From: Ferdinandcohnia humi_A
GTDB taxonomy: Bacteria > Bacillota > Bacilli > Bacillales > Bacillaceae_L
NCBI GenBank assembly: GCA_047608075.1
Contig: JBLKRX010000004.1
Span: 135,571 to 199,570, forward strand
DNA: 64,000 nucleotides
Direction of reading: 5' to 3'
Within the stretch, counting starts at the first letter, position 1; every line of letters begins with the position of its first letter. A program made the translations under genes and the position numbers. The notes below the pieces were generated by a model, which saw only the letters and a program-made list of their open reading frames with translations, did no database searches and was not told where the DNA came from. This document shows positions 49,563 through 59,305 of this stretch, piece by piece.

Positions 49563-50747
49563 TTACTTTATTTCTCCTAAGAAGCTTTTTCCATGCTTAG
49601 GTAGGTTAACCTTAAAATTATCGGCGACTGTTGCTCCAATATCTGCAAACGTTGTTCGAAGTGGAAGCTCTCTTCCTCCGTTCATTTTTCGGTTATAAAC
49701 TAACAATGGTACATATTCACGAGTATGATCAGTACCTGGGTGGGTCGGATCATTTCCATGGTCTGCAGTGATAATTAATAGATCATCATCTTTTAATTTC
49801 TCTAAAACCTCTGGTAAACGCTCGTCATATTCCTCCAACGCCTCCGCGTATCCTTTAGGATCTCTACGATGACCATATAATGCATCAAAATCAACGAGAT
49901 TTAAAAAGCTTAAGCCAGTAAAGTCCATATCAAGAGTTTCAACGATTTTATCCATTCCATCCATATTTGACTTCGTACGTAATGTTTGAGTAACTCCCTC
50001 ACCGTCGTATATATCTGAAATCTTCCCAATCGCAATAACATCATAGCCGCTGTCGCTTAACTCATTCATAACAGTTCTTTCAAATGGCTTCAACGCATAA
50101 TCATGGCGATTTGCTGTACGTCTAAAGTTACCTAACTCCCCGACAAATGGGCGAGCAATAACGCGTCCCACCATATACTTATCATCAAGGGTCAATTCTC
50201 GGCAAATTTCACAGATTTTATATAATTCATCCAATGGGACAATTTCCTCATGCGCAGCGATTTGTAAAACAGAATCGGCAGATGTATAGATAATAAGCTT
50301 TCCTGTTTTCATATGCTCTTCGCCAAGCTCATCTATGATTTCTGTACCAGATGCTGGCTTGTTTCCTAATATACCTCGCCCTGTCCGTTTCTCGATTTCA
50401 TCTAAAAGCTCTTTTGGAAATCCTTCTGGAAAGACTTGAAAAGGTGTTTCAATATGAAGGCCCATAATTTCCCAATGTCCAGTCATTGTATCTTTTCCAT
50501 TAGAGGCCTCTTGCATTTTTGTGTAATACGCTAATGGTTTTTCTACTCGTTGAATTCCTTTTATTTCTTTTATGTTACTTAATCCTAGCTTTGCCATATT
50601 TGGCATATGTAGTCCATTTTGTGTTTCAGCAATATGTCCTAACGTATCTGAACCCTCGTCACCAAACTTCTTAGCATCAGGTGCTTCTCCAATACCTACG
50701 GAATCCATCACAATTAAAAAGATTCGTTTATAAGAGTAATCTGGCAT
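49563..50747 (-). CDS. deoB: Phosphopentomutase
   Basis: Interconverts (deoxy)ribose-1- and 5-phosphate, linking nucleoside breakdown to central metabolism. The 394-residue alkaline-phosphatase-fold enzyme has metal-binding MDSVGIGEAPDA at the start, KDTMTGHWE, and ITADHGNDPTHPGTDHTREYVP near the end. First gene of the salvage cluster; about 75 bases precede punA. Confidence 0.95.
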   Translation of the reverse strand: MPDYSYKRIFLIVMDSVGIGEAPDAKKFGDEGSDTLGHIAETQNGLHMPNMAKLGLSNIKEIKGIQRVEKPLAYYTKMQEASNGKDTMTGHWEIMGLHIETPFQVFPEGFPKELLDEIEKRTGRGILGNKPASGTEIIDELGEEHMKTGKLIIYTSADSVLQIAAHEEIVPLDELYKICEICRELTLDDKYMVGRVIARPFVGELGNFRRTANRHDYALKPFERTVMNELSDSGYDVIAIGKISDIYDGEGVTQTLRTKSNMDGMDKIVETLDMDFTGLSFLNLVDFDALYGHRRDPKGYAEALEEYDERLPEVLEKLKDDDLLIITADHGNDPTHPGTDHTREYVPLLVYNRKMNGGRELPLRTTFADIGATVADNFKVNLPKHGKSFLGEIK

Positions 50748-50829
50748 TCTATTCCCTCCACATTCAATCTATGCTATATTTTCCCCTTCAAAATACAACT
50801 TACTCACACTTTTACAACTAAGGAACAAA

Positions 50830-50960
50830 AACTAATTGAGCAACGTCCTCGAAAAAGCCACGCTTTTTTCTTGGTGCGATGATTATGCTACCGTTGTTTT
50901 CCGGGTCCTGCTGCAACGTCTTCATTCGGACTTTCTACGCTTCATTCGTCAGAGGTCTGA
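50830..50960. repeat. Dispersed repeat fragment (family A related)
   Basis: Shares CGTCCTCGAAAAAGC and TTTCTTGGTGCGATGATTAT with the family A copy at 52.4 kb. Lies in the otherwise gene-free deoB-xerD gap. Confidence 0.6.
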
Positions 50961-51059
50961 CATCTTGAGTATAAAGTGGTATGGTAGGTGATTGCAAGTA
51001 GAATACTAGTATTTCACCAATCTTTTCTTATTTTTGAAGCCTGGCCTACTTTAAATTAG

Positions 51060-51084
51060 AAAAACTAGACTTTGAGTCTAGCTT
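51060..51084 (-). terminator. Terminator of xerD
   Basis: Stem CTAGACT/AGTCTAG with a three-base loop followed on the minus strand by TTTTTC. Confidence 0.8.
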
Positions 51085-51097
51085 TCTAGTAAAATTA

Positions 51098-51988
51098 TTA
51101 AGCTCTTGGATGATAGGTTTTATACACATCTTTTAAGCGCGCTTTTGTGACATGAGTATATATTTGTGTTGTTGAAATATCGGCATGGCCTAGCATTTCC
51201 TGAACAGCTCTTAAGTCTGCACCATTTTCCAACAAATGCGTAGCAAAGGAATGCCTAAGCGTATGTGGTGTTAATTCTTTTTCGATTCGTGCATGCTCCG
51301 CTATTTTCTTGAGATTTTTCCAAAATCCCTGTCTTGTGAGGCGATTACCATGGTGATTTACAAAAAAGGCATCCGTTTTATTTTTTTTAACTAACTGGCC
51401 ACGGGCATTTTCCATATAATTATGTAACGCCTTGGTTGCAACACTTCCTAATGGTACGATCCGCTCTTTACTTCCTTTTCCTAAACATCTTATAAACCCC
51501 ATGGACAGATGAATATCAGAAAGATTTAGGTTTACTAGCTCGCTTACACGTATTCCAGTGGCATAAAGAAGTTCGAGCATGGCTTTATCACGAATTCCAA
51601 GGGGCTTGTCTAGCTGTGGGGCGTCTAACAACGCTTCTACTTCAGCTATGTTTAAAACTTTTGGCAAGGCTCTTTCCGTTTGCGGAGATTCTATATGTAC
51701 TGCTGGATCACTATTTGTCACTTTTTCTCTATATAAAAATTGATGAAAGGAACGAATCGAAGCAACATGACGTGCAAGAGTTTTTGATGAATTCCCTTGC
51801 TCTTTTAAATACTTAAGAAAATGGATAATATGAAGTCGATTCACCTCATTAAAGGATGCTACATTCTCAACTTTATTGAGATAAAGATAGTATTTTTTTA
51901 AATCTCTTTCATAAGATACAATCGTATTGTTAGCAAGTCTTCGCTCTACAACTAGGTAATGCAGATAATCTTTCAGTTGATCTTCCAA
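51098..51988 (-). CDS. xerD: Site-specific recombinase XerD
   Basis: Resolves chromosome dimers at dif together with XerC-type CodV. The 296-residue protein has the catalytic Arg in YATGIRVSEL, Lys in LGKGSKERIVPLG, HTLRHSFATHLLENGADLR and the GHADISTTQIYTHV box with the Tyr. Seven bases after yqzK. Clearly distinct from the phage integrase at 7.9 kb. Confidence 0.95.
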   Translation of the reverse strand: MEDQLKDYLHYLVVERRLANNTIVSYERDLKKYYLYLNKVENVASFNEVNRLHIIHFLKYLKEQGNSSKTLARHVASIRSFHQFLYREKVTNSDPAVHIESPQTERALPKVLNIAEVEALLDAPQLDKPLGIRDKAMLELLYATGIRVSELVNLNLSDIHLSMGFIRCLGKGSKERIVPLGSVATKALHNYMENARGQLVKKNKTDAFFVNHHGNRLTRQGFWKNLKKIAEHARIEKELTPHTLRHSFATHLLENGADLRAVQEMLGHADISTTQIYTHVTKARLKDVYKTYHPRA

Positions 51989-51994
51989 TGACTC

Positions 51995-52219
51995 CTACTC
52001 CCCATTTCGATAAAAGAACAATAATCTTTCAAATAGGCTTTCCTCCTCATCAACCATAGTGGAAGCCTTTACTGAAGAACCCTCTGGTTCATCATACTTA
52101 TGATAATTTTGATATTCTTCATTAATCCATATAATACCATAATAAAATAATACCGTGCAGCCAGTAAACAATACAAATACTTTTAGTGTATCATAGACAA
52201 CTCGTAACCATTGTTTCAT
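51995..52219 (-). CDS. yqzK: DUF4227 membrane protein YqzK
   Basis: A 74-residue protein with one membrane span (about 12-30) and an acidic cytoplasmic or extracellular tail. Found between fur and xerD in B. subtilis, same as here. Function unknown. Confidence 0.82.
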   Translation of the reverse strand: MKQWLRVVYDTLKVFVLFTGCTVLFYYGIIWINEEYQNYHKYDEPEGSSVKASTMVDEEESLFERLLFFYRNGE

Positions 52220-52391
52220 CTAGTAATCCTCCAATATAACACTTTATATTAGAAGATATGCCAAAATTATTTGATTTTATACATCTAATCTTATTTAAAT
52301 TTAAATAGCTACGTTAATAAGATAGCTAAATTGCTTGATTCCTACGGGGAAGAATTATTCAATACTATTTCTCATTTAGAAGTAAACTAGT

Positions 52392-52648
52392 AAGAAATGC
52401 GCAAGTGCCTTAAAAGAGGAACGTCAACTAAATTCCACCATATCCTGTGGCGAACGTTAATGTCAGCACGTCCTTGAAAACGCAAAGCATTTTCTTCGTG
52501 CGATGATTATGCTGCCGGAACTTTCCTAGTCCTATATAAGCCCGAAAACAAATGTTCTGTTGCAAAAAGTCGTTCATTGACTTTTCTTGCAGCAGGTTAT
52601 TTGACGTCGATGAGGTATCCGCTAGAGCTAGACATAGAAAACTATGTT
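52392..52648. repeat. Dispersed intergenic repeat, family A, copy 4
   Basis: Shares GAGGAACGTCAACTA, TCCTGTGGCGAACGTTAATG, ACAAATGTTCTGTTGCAA and GCTAGAGCTAGACAT with other copies, plus the GTGCGATGATTATGCTGCCG block also present near 50.87 kb. Fills the yqzK-fur gap, which holds no gene. Confidence 0.72.
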
Positions 52649-52678
52649 CAAAATTTTATATTTTGCTATCCTTTTAAA

Positions 52679-52712
52679 AAAAGCCTTTTCCAAAGTGGAA
52701 AAGGCTTTTTTA
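52679..52712 (-). terminator. Terminator of fur
   Basis: Stem AAAGCCTTTTCCA/TGGAAAAGGCTTT followed by T runs. Confidence 0.85.
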
Positions 52713-53180
52713 TTCAACATCATTAGCTTCTTTTTTAGATTCTTTGTCATGACAACGATGGCAAATTCCGTGAAAGGTAAGACGGTGATCCTTAATTATA
52801 AAATTCCAATCTCGCTCTACAATTTCCTCTACATCTTCTAATAAATCCTCTTGAATCTCATCTACAGCGCCACATTCAATACATACTAAGTGATGATGGA
52901 AATGCGCTGCACCCTCTTGGCGAAGATCGTATCTAGAAACTCCATCTCCAAAATTTATTTTATCAACAATTTTTAATTCAGTTAACAATTCAAGTGTTCG
53001 GTAAACAGTTGCTAAGCCGATTTCTGGCGACTTTTCTTTAACTAGGAGGTATACATCTTCGGCACTTAAATGATCCTCTTCATGTTCAAGAAGTACCCGA
53101 ACTGTCGCCTCACGTTGGGGTGTAAGCTTGTAACTAGACGAATGCAACTGTTTCTTTATACGATCAATTCGATTTTCCAT
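52710..53180 (-). CDS. fur: Ferric uptake regulator
   Basis: Iron-dependent repressor. The 156-residue protein has the winged-helix N-terminus (LTPQREATVRVLLEH, SPEIGLATVYRTLELL) and the metal-binding HFHHHLVCIECGAVDEI segment, plus CHRCHD near the C-terminus. The start MENRIDRIKKQ has GGGAGGGAAAGTTTTAC upstream; a longer frame is rejected. A small membrane gene and xerD follow it. Confidence 0.95.
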   Translation of the reverse strand: MENRIDRIKKQLHSSSYKLTPQREATVRVLLEHEEDHLSAEDVYLLVKEKSPEIGLATVYRTLELLTELKIVDKINFGDGVSRYDLRQEGAAHFHHHLVCIECGAVDEIQEDLLEDVEEIVERDWNFIIKDHRLTFHGICHRCHDKESKKEANDVE

Positions 53181-53294
53181 GTAAAACTTTCCCTCCCTCG
53201 CCATTACCTCATTATTATAACAGAAGAAGAGTAACTGTCCAAATAAAATAATTATAAATAACAAAAAATAATTTATATTATATAATAATTATTA

Positions 53295-53942
53295 TTATTT
53301 GCTAACAGTATCGATTATTTCCTTCATTAGAACTGGTGATGCAAATGCCTCTACGGCAGACGCTGTTAATAACACAATACTTACGACAGCCATTAAGATT
53401 GAGTAACGAGTGAGTAAATGTAATACTGGTTCATTCATTCGTTTCATGAATTGCTGGCGGATCATTTTCAATGAGAATGAAACTGCAACAGTTCCTACTA
53501 TTATAAAGGTAGGTATAATTATTAGATTTTGTGGTAGAACCGATACAAAAGAAAGTAAAAAACCACTCCAGTCCATTTGATTTACGAGAAAGCCTACCGT
53601 AAATCCAACTACTACTCCTTTTAAGAATAATAGAATTAAAATAATGGGAAGTCCAATTATTGATATACCTAATACCCACATTAACCCAACATATTTCAAG
53701 TTATGAAAGTAACTTTGTTTAAACATTTCAGTGGCGTTTGCATATTTCCCTTCAGAAACCTCTCCAAAGAACCTATTTAAATAATAGAAGAGATCTTCCT
53801 TTTGACTAAAGTTTAAACTATTCACGACAATTGCGCCAAATATGACACCCATTAAAAATAAAACAGAAATAAATAAATATATTGATGAATGTTCTCGCAA
53901 ATGGTTGGCTATCGCTGCTTTTATTGGCGGTTGCTTTCTCAT
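53295..53942 (-). CDS. spoIIM: Stage II sporulation protein M
   Basis: Part of the SpoIIDMP machine that thins septal peptidoglycan during engulfment. The 215-residue protein has about five membrane spans (about 18-38, 78-102, 105-130, 137-160 and 180-205) and lacks a catalytic motif, as known. GATAGGAGG precedes the ATG. Confidence 0.93.
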   Translation of the reverse strand: MRKQPPIKAAIANHLREHSSIYLFISVLFLMGVIFGAIVVNSLNFSQKEDLFYYLNRFFGEVSEGKYANATEMFKQSYFHNLKYVGLMWVLGISIIGLPIILILLFLKGVVVGFTVGFLVNQMDWSGFLLSFVSVLPQNLIIIPTFIIVGTVAVSFSLKMIRQQFMKRMNEPVLHLLTRYSILMAVVSIVLLTASAVEAFASPVLMKEIIDTVSK

Positions 53943-54053
53943 CTATCGTTCCTCCTATCAATCTCTTACTTGATTCTATGAGAAATTATAGATTTCTATG
54001 ACAACTTGCGGATTGATTTCTAGTACTTATTTTATTCCATAGAAAAGAGACCC

Positions 54054-55226
54054 TTAAAACATAGGGTCTACTTTTCCATATTTACCACCTCCGCCTGCTT
54101 TAAATTGAAGCGTGCCCATACGAGCCTGCATTATTGCATCGACAATTTGCTTACTAACGATTCTTCTTAGTTCTTCCTCTGGTACCTCATGAAGAATAGC
54201 CATCTCTGTTCTGAAATTATCTCGTAGTTTTTGTAATGTTTTTGGTCCCAGACCTGGAATAAACTCCAATGGAACCTGATGAATATAAGGTGGTCGGTTT
54301 ATATTTGGTTTGTCAGTATTTCGTAGTTCATTAAGTCGATCGAATACACCTTTCACAAATCGTTTACTTCCACAGCTAGGACAAGTCTCAACAACAACAT
54401 CATCGATTAAAGTAAAGCATTTCTCACAGGTTGTTTTATGGTATTTACCAAGTAAAGGGTCTAACCCATAATTAGCAACAATCTCGCGACCATATTTTTG
54501 TTGTAGTGCTTTATGAAGTTCAGTAAATGTTGGTTCTTCCATTTTAATGATTTGATATTCCCGTGCAATCTTAGGTAGAGAATGAGCATCTGAATTTGAA
54601 ACAAAGCTATATTTATGTAATTCTTGTATTTGATCTGCCATTTCCGTGTTTGAGCTAAGTCCAAGTTCAATTGCATCAATTAATGTTTCATCAAACACCT
54701 CGGTAAGTGATTGAGAAACGCCTTTTCCGTAAAGACTCTTATGTGGCGTAAAAACGTGAGCAGGAATGAATATTCCGGACAGTTCCTTTACTTTCCTCTG
54801 AAGTTCCCTTCCATCTTCGTATATTCGTTGTGAGCTTAAAGTAATGTTCTTCATTCTTCCAGACAACCATTGAGTAAAGTCTCTCATTTTTTCAATGTTT
54901 GGAAGAAAAGCAAGAACATGGAGAGGTCCTTTACAATTATCGTCATATATCTCTAATTCACTACCTAAAATGAGAGTAACATTCTTAAAGCGTAATCCCC
55001 CATCTTCATATGGATAAACCTCACCTAGGTTAATAAGGTCCTCAAGCTCTTGTAATACCTCTGGTACATGACAATCAATAACTCCAATCATGTCCATCCC
55101 TTTTACTTCAGTTGCTTCCCGTAATATATTTTCAATCGTTAAAGTCTTTGCTCCTGTTATTTTTACAGGCTTTCCTGAGTTGGTTCTACCAATATGAATA
55201 TGTAAATCAACATAAAAATTTTTCAT
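54054..55226 (-). CDS. yqxK: Endonuclease Q-like PHP-domain protein (YqxK)
   Basis: Probably cuts 5' to deaminated bases and abasic sites. The 390-residue protein has an N-terminal PHP metal site (DLHIHIGR, VIDCHV, FVSNSDAHS), two zinc-type cysteine pairs (CEKCF and CPSCGS at about 278-297) and a helix-hairpin-helix (FIPGLGPKTLQKLRDN). This is the EndoQ layout. It lies between spoIIM and nudF as in B. subtilis. Confidence 0.87.
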   Translation of the reverse strand: MKNFYVDLHIHIGRTNSGKPVKITGAKTLTIENILREATEVKGMDMIGVIDCHVPEVLQELEDLINLGEVYPYEDGGLRFKNVTLILGSELEIYDDNCKGPLHVLAFLPNIEKMRDFTQWLSGRMKNITLSSQRIYEDGRELQRKVKELSGIFIPAHVFTPHKSLYGKGVSQSLTEVFDETLIDAIELGLSSNTEMADQIQELHKYSFVSNSDAHSLPKIAREYQIIKMEEPTFTELHKALQQKYGREIVANYGLDPLLGKYHKTTCEKCFTLIDDVVVETCPSCGSKRFVKGVFDRLNELRNTDKPNINRPPYIHQVPLEFIPGLGPKTLQKLRDNFRTEMAILHEVPEEELRRIVSKQIVDAIMQARMGTLQFKAGGGGKYGKVDPMF

Positions 55227-55232
55227 ACAATC

Positions 55233-55784
55233 TTATTCTCCTAATGCCGCTTTTAATTGTAAGTATTGAACAGCATAAGCCGTTTTTGCATCATAGATTT
55301 TCTTTTCTTCCACTAATTTAACGGCTTCCTCCAAGGATACCTCCATAATATCTATAAATTCATCCTCATCTAAACCAGCAGGATTCTCTATCTTTTTTAA
55401 ACCTTTTGCTATAAAAAGATGTACTAGCTCATCTGCAAAACCTGGTGAAGTATAAAAGGAAATGAACGGAGTGATTGTTTCGCATGCGTAGCCTGTTTCT
55501 TCCTCTAGTTCTCTTCGAGCTGTCTTCTCAGGCACTTCCCCTTTTTCAAGCTTTCCCGCTGGAATTTCAACAATAACTTTATCCAAGGCCTTTCGATATT
55601 GTTGCACCATAACTAATTTATTGTCATCCGTAAGTGCCAGTATTGCAACTGCCCCCGGATGCTTTATAAGCTCACGTGTACTTGTTTTTCCGTTTGGTAA
55701 CTCTACTTCCTCTATGTGTAAATCAATTACCCTTCCCTCAAAAAGAACTTTTTTACGTAGCGTTTTTTCTAGTAAATGATCCAT
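55233..55784 (-). CDS. nudF: ADP-ribose pyrophosphatase, Nudix family
   Basis: Splits ADP-ribose into AMP and ribose-5-phosphate. The 183-residue protein has the Nudix box GKLEKGEVPEKTARRELEEETGY (in part) at about 81-103. The start MDHLLEKTLR is set by AAGGAGCTGTGAAA; the longer frame is rejected. Only six bases separate it from yqxK. mciZ is divergent from it. Confidence 0.93.
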   Translation of the reverse strand: MDHLLEKTLRKKVLFEGRVIDLHIEEVELPNGKTSTRELIKHPGAVAILALTDDNKLVMVQQYRKALDKVIVEIPAGKLEKGEVPEKTARRELEEETGYACETITPFISFYTSPGFADELVHLFIAKGLKKIENPAGLDEDEFIDIMEVSLEEAVKLVEEKKIYDAKTAYAVQYLQLKAALGE

Positions 55785-55874
55785 TTTCACAGCTCCTTGT
55801 TCTACTAAATCTTCCCACTTCATACATTTTAGCATAGTTATGAAATTTTACACTTCTACCATGGAGGGTCACTA

Positions 55875-56006
55875 ATGAAAATTGTTATTCGTCCTAACAG
55901 TATTACAATGGTGGGTAAGGCATGGGAAATCCGAGCGAAGTTAAAGGAGTATAGTCGCTCCTTCGAAACGATACAACAGTGGATTGATAATGGTAAAGAG
56001 GAATAG
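55875..56006 (+). CDS. mciZ: Mother-cell inhibitor of FtsZ, MciZ
   Basis: A 43-residue peptide, too short for usual gene calls. It contains VGKAWEIRAKLKEYSRSF followed by QQWID, matching the conserved part of B. subtilis MciZ (40 residues), which caps FtsZ filaments in the mother cell during sporulation. Location between nudF and the aldo/keto reductase gene is the same as in B. subtilis. The ribosome site is GGAGGGTCACTA. The N-terminal eight residues differ from the known protein, as expected for a small peptide. Confidence 0.9.
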   Translation: MKIVIRPNSITMVGKAWEIRAKLKEYSRSFETIQQWIDNGKEE

Positions 56007-56102
56007 TTTGATATACCTTATATCTATATTCTCTCCATAACATTTGTTATTCATTTTTGATAGCGATAAAATAGGGCTAGAGTTGAGATTGGAGGGGACG
56101 AA

Positions 56103-57026
56103 ATGAAAAAAAGAAAAATCGGAAAGTCAGATTTATATGTAAGTCAAATTGGACTTGGTTGCATGTCAATTGGTACCGAAGAGAAGAATGCTTTACAAAT
56201 AATTGAGACCGCTCTTGATTGGGGTATAAACTATTTAGACACAGCGGATTTATATGACCAAGGGTTAAATGAGGAATTCGTCGGTAAAGCGATTAAAAGC
56301 AAGAGACAGGATGTAATTCTAGCTACAAAGGTTGGCAATCGTTTTGAAAAAGGAAAAGAGGGTTGGAGCTGGGACCCTTCCAAGGCATACATAAAAAAAG
56401 CTGTGAAAGCTAGTTTACAAAGACTACAGACAGATTATATAGATTTATATCAGCTTCACGGTGGAACAATCGAGGATAATATCGATGAAACCATAGAGGC
56501 ATTTGAAGAACTCAAACAAGAAGGTATTATCCGATACTATGGAATTTCCTCGATTCGCCCAAATGTCATTCGAGAATACGTTGCAAAATCATCTATCGTT
56601 AGCGTGATGATGCAGTATAGTATTTTAGATCGTCGCCCAGAAGAGCAGGTGCTATCACTTTTAAAAGACCATGAAATCAGTGTAGTTGCTCGTGGTCCAG
56701 TTGCAAAAGGAATTCTTACTGATAGACAACTGAATATGTCTAGTAACAGTTTAATACAAAATGGATACTTGGATTATTCCTTTTCTGAGATAGAACAAGT
56801 TGTTCATAAACTAAACGAACAGGTTGCAAAGGGACGGAGTCTTACTGAAATTGCACTTCAATATTGTTTATATGAAGATGTTGTTGCCTCTGTTGTCGCT
56901 GGAGCAAGTTCAGTTGACCAAGTGATAGGGAATTGTACAGCAGCTACTTCAGCGCCGCTGACTGCTAACGAAATAATCGGGATTAGGGAGATTACTAAGG
57001 CTTCTGTATATGAGCAACACCGTTGA
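56103..57026 (+). CDS. yqkF: Aldo/keto reductase YqkF
   Basis: NADPH-dependent oxidoreductase of 307 residues. Catalytic tetrad visible: Asp and Tyr in YLDTADLYDQG, Lys in ATKVGNRF, His in YQLHGGT. C-terminal cofactor loop VAGASSVDQVIGN. GGAGGGGAC sets the start. Follows mciZ on the same strand; the substrate is unknown. Confidence 0.9.
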   Translation: MKKRKIGKSDLYVSQIGLGCMSIGTEEKNALQIIETALDWGINYLDTADLYDQGLNEEFVGKAIKSKRQDVILATKVGNRFEKGKEGWSWDPSKAYIKKAVKASLQRLQTDYIDLYQLHGGTIEDNIDETIEAFEELKQEGIIRYYGISSIRPNVIREYVAKSSIVSVMMQYSILDRRPEEQVLSLLKDHEISVVARGPVAKGILTDRQLNMSSNSLIQNGYLDYSFSEIEQVVHKLNEQVAKGRSLTEIALQYCLYEDVVASVVAGASSVDQVIGNCTAATSAPLTANEIIGIREITKASVYEQHR

Positions 57027-57602
57027 GTGCTGTTTTTTGAACCTTTTTGCTTAAATTCGCCTCAAATTTTAAAAAAACTAATTGAAAAAGGACTTAATCT
57101 TGTGGAAAAAGAAGATTTTATGGGCTAGTTGAATACAATCTTAATCGCAAGCATTAAAGCCTTAATATAACTACTAGAAGCATCAGTTCCTGGCACATGT
57201 TTGGAAGTTTGTTTATTCCGCAATCTTTCTATAAGTGGAATGTTCAATCGATTGTGCGAAAAAAGTTTTCATTATTTATTGTCTTCATTAAGAACTGCTT
57301 TTGGGATCTCAATTTCTATAATTAACAGCTGAAGCTTTTCCTCAGCAAATGGATTGTAACAAATCTTTCATTGTTTTTGTTGCTGTTTGTATATAATATC
57401 ACTCCTTACATTTTAATTACTTATAAAGATAAGGAAAATCCACCTTACAAAATCTGAAGTACAGAGTTGGAAGGTGGATTTAGTATATTTGAACATATAT
57501 ATAACACTCTAAAAGAAATAAATATAAACTTATTAAACAGCTCAGTAAAAACTAAATATCCCGTCATATATACTGAAAAATGGCTTTTAGTTTTACGTTA
57601 AC
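57027..57602. other. Gene-free interval
   Basis: No convincing open frame or RNA gene. It contains an inverted repeat AATCCACCTT/AAGGTGGATT (about 57438-57480) that may be a hairpin end, and AT-rich DNA with scattered stops that looks like decayed sequence. Confidence 0.55.
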
Positions 57603-58343
57603 TCAAAGCGTTTGCCCATTATCTATAGTAAAAACTTGTCCTGTGACAGATTCCTGAGTTAGTTGAAAAAGGATTGCTTCTGCAATATCATCTGGTGTAG
57701 AAATTCTTTTTAGTGGTATATTTCCCGCAAGTTGATACATTTTTTCTTCGTTACCAGACCACCATTTTGTATCAACTGCTCCTGGTGCTATACTATTCAC
57801 TCTTATATAAGGTGCTAACGCGATTGCTAACGATTTTGTCATGGTATGTATTGCAGATTTAGTTGCTGCATATGGAATGGATGATCCTAATCCTGTTATT
57901 CCCGCTACGCTACCAATATTTACAATTGCTCCTGATTGTTGCTCCATCATATAGGGAACAACAGCTTTTACGCAATGAAACATTCCTTTTACATTTACTT
58001 GAAACAGTTCATCCCAAACTCCATCTGTTACAGCTTCTAAATCATCCATAGGTATTTGCGCTGTAACACTTGCATTATTTATTAAACCATCAACCTTCCC
58101 TAAAGATGTAACAATTTGGGATACTATAGCTTTAACTTCACTTTCTACCGCTACATTTGCCCTATATGCGTATGCTTTTCCTCCGAGATTAGTAATCTCA
58201 TCTACAACATTGACAGCTTCTTTTTCAGAACGGTTATAATTAATTACAACTTTTGCACCTTTAGCAGCTAATTTAAATGCTGTTGCTCTTCCAATACCAG
58301 TTCCACCACCAGTTATTAGAAATACTTTATCTCTTACTTCCAT
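57603..58343 (-). CDS. Short-chain dehydrogenase/reductase
   Basis: A 246-residue SDR: cofactor loop TGGGTGIGRATA (about 10-21), NNASV, catalytic Ser in NIGSVAGI, YAATKSAIH (Tyr-x3-Lys) and the PGAVDTKW segment. The usual 3-oxoacyl-reductase-like size, but the true substrate is unknown. Divergent from a LysR regulator that may control it. Confidence 0.88.
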   Translation of the reverse strand: MEVRDKVFLITGGGTGIGRATAFKLAAKGAKVVINYNRSEKEAVNVVDEITNLGGKAYAYRANVAVESEVKAIVSQIVTSLGKVDGLINNASVTAQIPMDDLEAVTDGVWDELFQVNVKGMFHCVKAVVPYMMEQQSGAIVNIGSVAGITGLGSSIPYAATKSAIHTMTKSLAIALAPYIRVNSIAPGAVDTKWWSGNEEKMYQLAGNIPLKRISTPDDIAEAILFQLTQESVTGQVFTIDNGQTL

Positions 58344-58418
58344 ATTTAAACATTCATCCCTCTCTATTTAAGTAATTTCATTATATAATCATCCGTTGTT
58401 AGAGTATAATTAGAAATT

Positions 58419-58434
58419 ATGACATAGGTATCAT
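58419..58434. promoter_or_regulatory. Possible LysR-type box between SDR and regulator genes
   Basis: ATGA-8 bases-TCAT interrupted palindrome in the 122-base divergent gap. Confidence 0.35.
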
Positions 58435-58465
58435 TTTTAATAATACCGAAAGGAGAATATTAGCA

Positions 58466-59305
58466 TTGGAAACTCATGATTTGATTATTTTTAAACAAGT
58501 TGCTGAACTACAATCTGTATCTCAAGCTGCTGAAAATTTAGGCTATGTACAATCAAATGTCAGTCAAAGAATAAAGAGCTTGGAAGACGAGCTTGGAGTT
58601 AAATTATTTACGCGTAATAATAGAGGGGTAACATTGACTGAAGAAGGAAACGTCTTTCTGGAGTATACCAATCAAATTATTCACTTAATCGACGAAGCTA
58701 AGACACTAGTAAATCCTGATAAATGGAAGAGAGCATTAGCAATTGGGGCAACTCAAACAATATCAGCAGTTAAGATACCTCGATTGATTACTTCATTTTT
58801 GAGTGAAAGTGAAAAAATAGATGTAAAAGTAAGAACGAATAATAAGAGAAAGTTACAACAAATGCTTTCTTATGGAGAACTTGATGGTATCTTCATTAGT
58901 GGTCCTTATAATTACTCACAATTTGAAGCCGTGTATAGTTATAATGAAAAACTTGTCCTAATTTCACCCAAAAATACGAAATTAGACAATAAAATGCATA
59001 CTCTAATTGTGAATAGTGATAAAAATTGTATATATAGGAACAAATTATTACATTACTCAAAGGAAATTCTTAACCCTACAATCATTGAATTTGATTCCCT
59101 TGAATCTATACTTCAAGCTGTTCATGATGGCCTTGGACTAAGTGTAGTTCCATCAGATGTAGCAAATAGTCGGAAGGATATACTATCAATACAACAGAAG
59201 GAACTGCCGGACGGAATCAAGATAGATTTTATTATCAAAAAAAGAAAACAGCGACCTCAAAGTCTTACTAAATTTATTCATTTCTTACATAAATCAGAGT
59301 ATTAG
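58466..59305 (+). CDS. LysR-family transcriptional regulator
   Basis: A 279-residue regulator: N-terminal winged HTH (LQSVSQAAENLGYVQSNVSQRIKSLEDELG, in part) and an effector domain with a GLGLSVVPSDV end. The start is a TTG with AAAGGAGAATATTAGCA. It probably regulates the divergent SDR gene and itself; the effector is unknown. Confidence 0.87.
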   Translation: METHDLIIFKQVAELQSVSQAAENLGYVQSNVSQRIKSLEDELGVKLFTRNNRGVTLTEEGNVFLEYTNQIIHLIDEAKTLVNPDKWKRALAIGATQTISAVKIPRLITSFLSESEKIDVKVRTNNKRKLQQMLSYGELDGIFISGPYNYSQFEAVYSYNEKLVLISPKNTKLDNKMHTLIVNSDKNCIYRNKLLHYSKEILNPTIIEFDSLESILQAVHDGLGLSVVPSDVANSRKDILSIQQKELPDGIKIDFIIKKRKQRPQSLTKFIHFLHKSEY

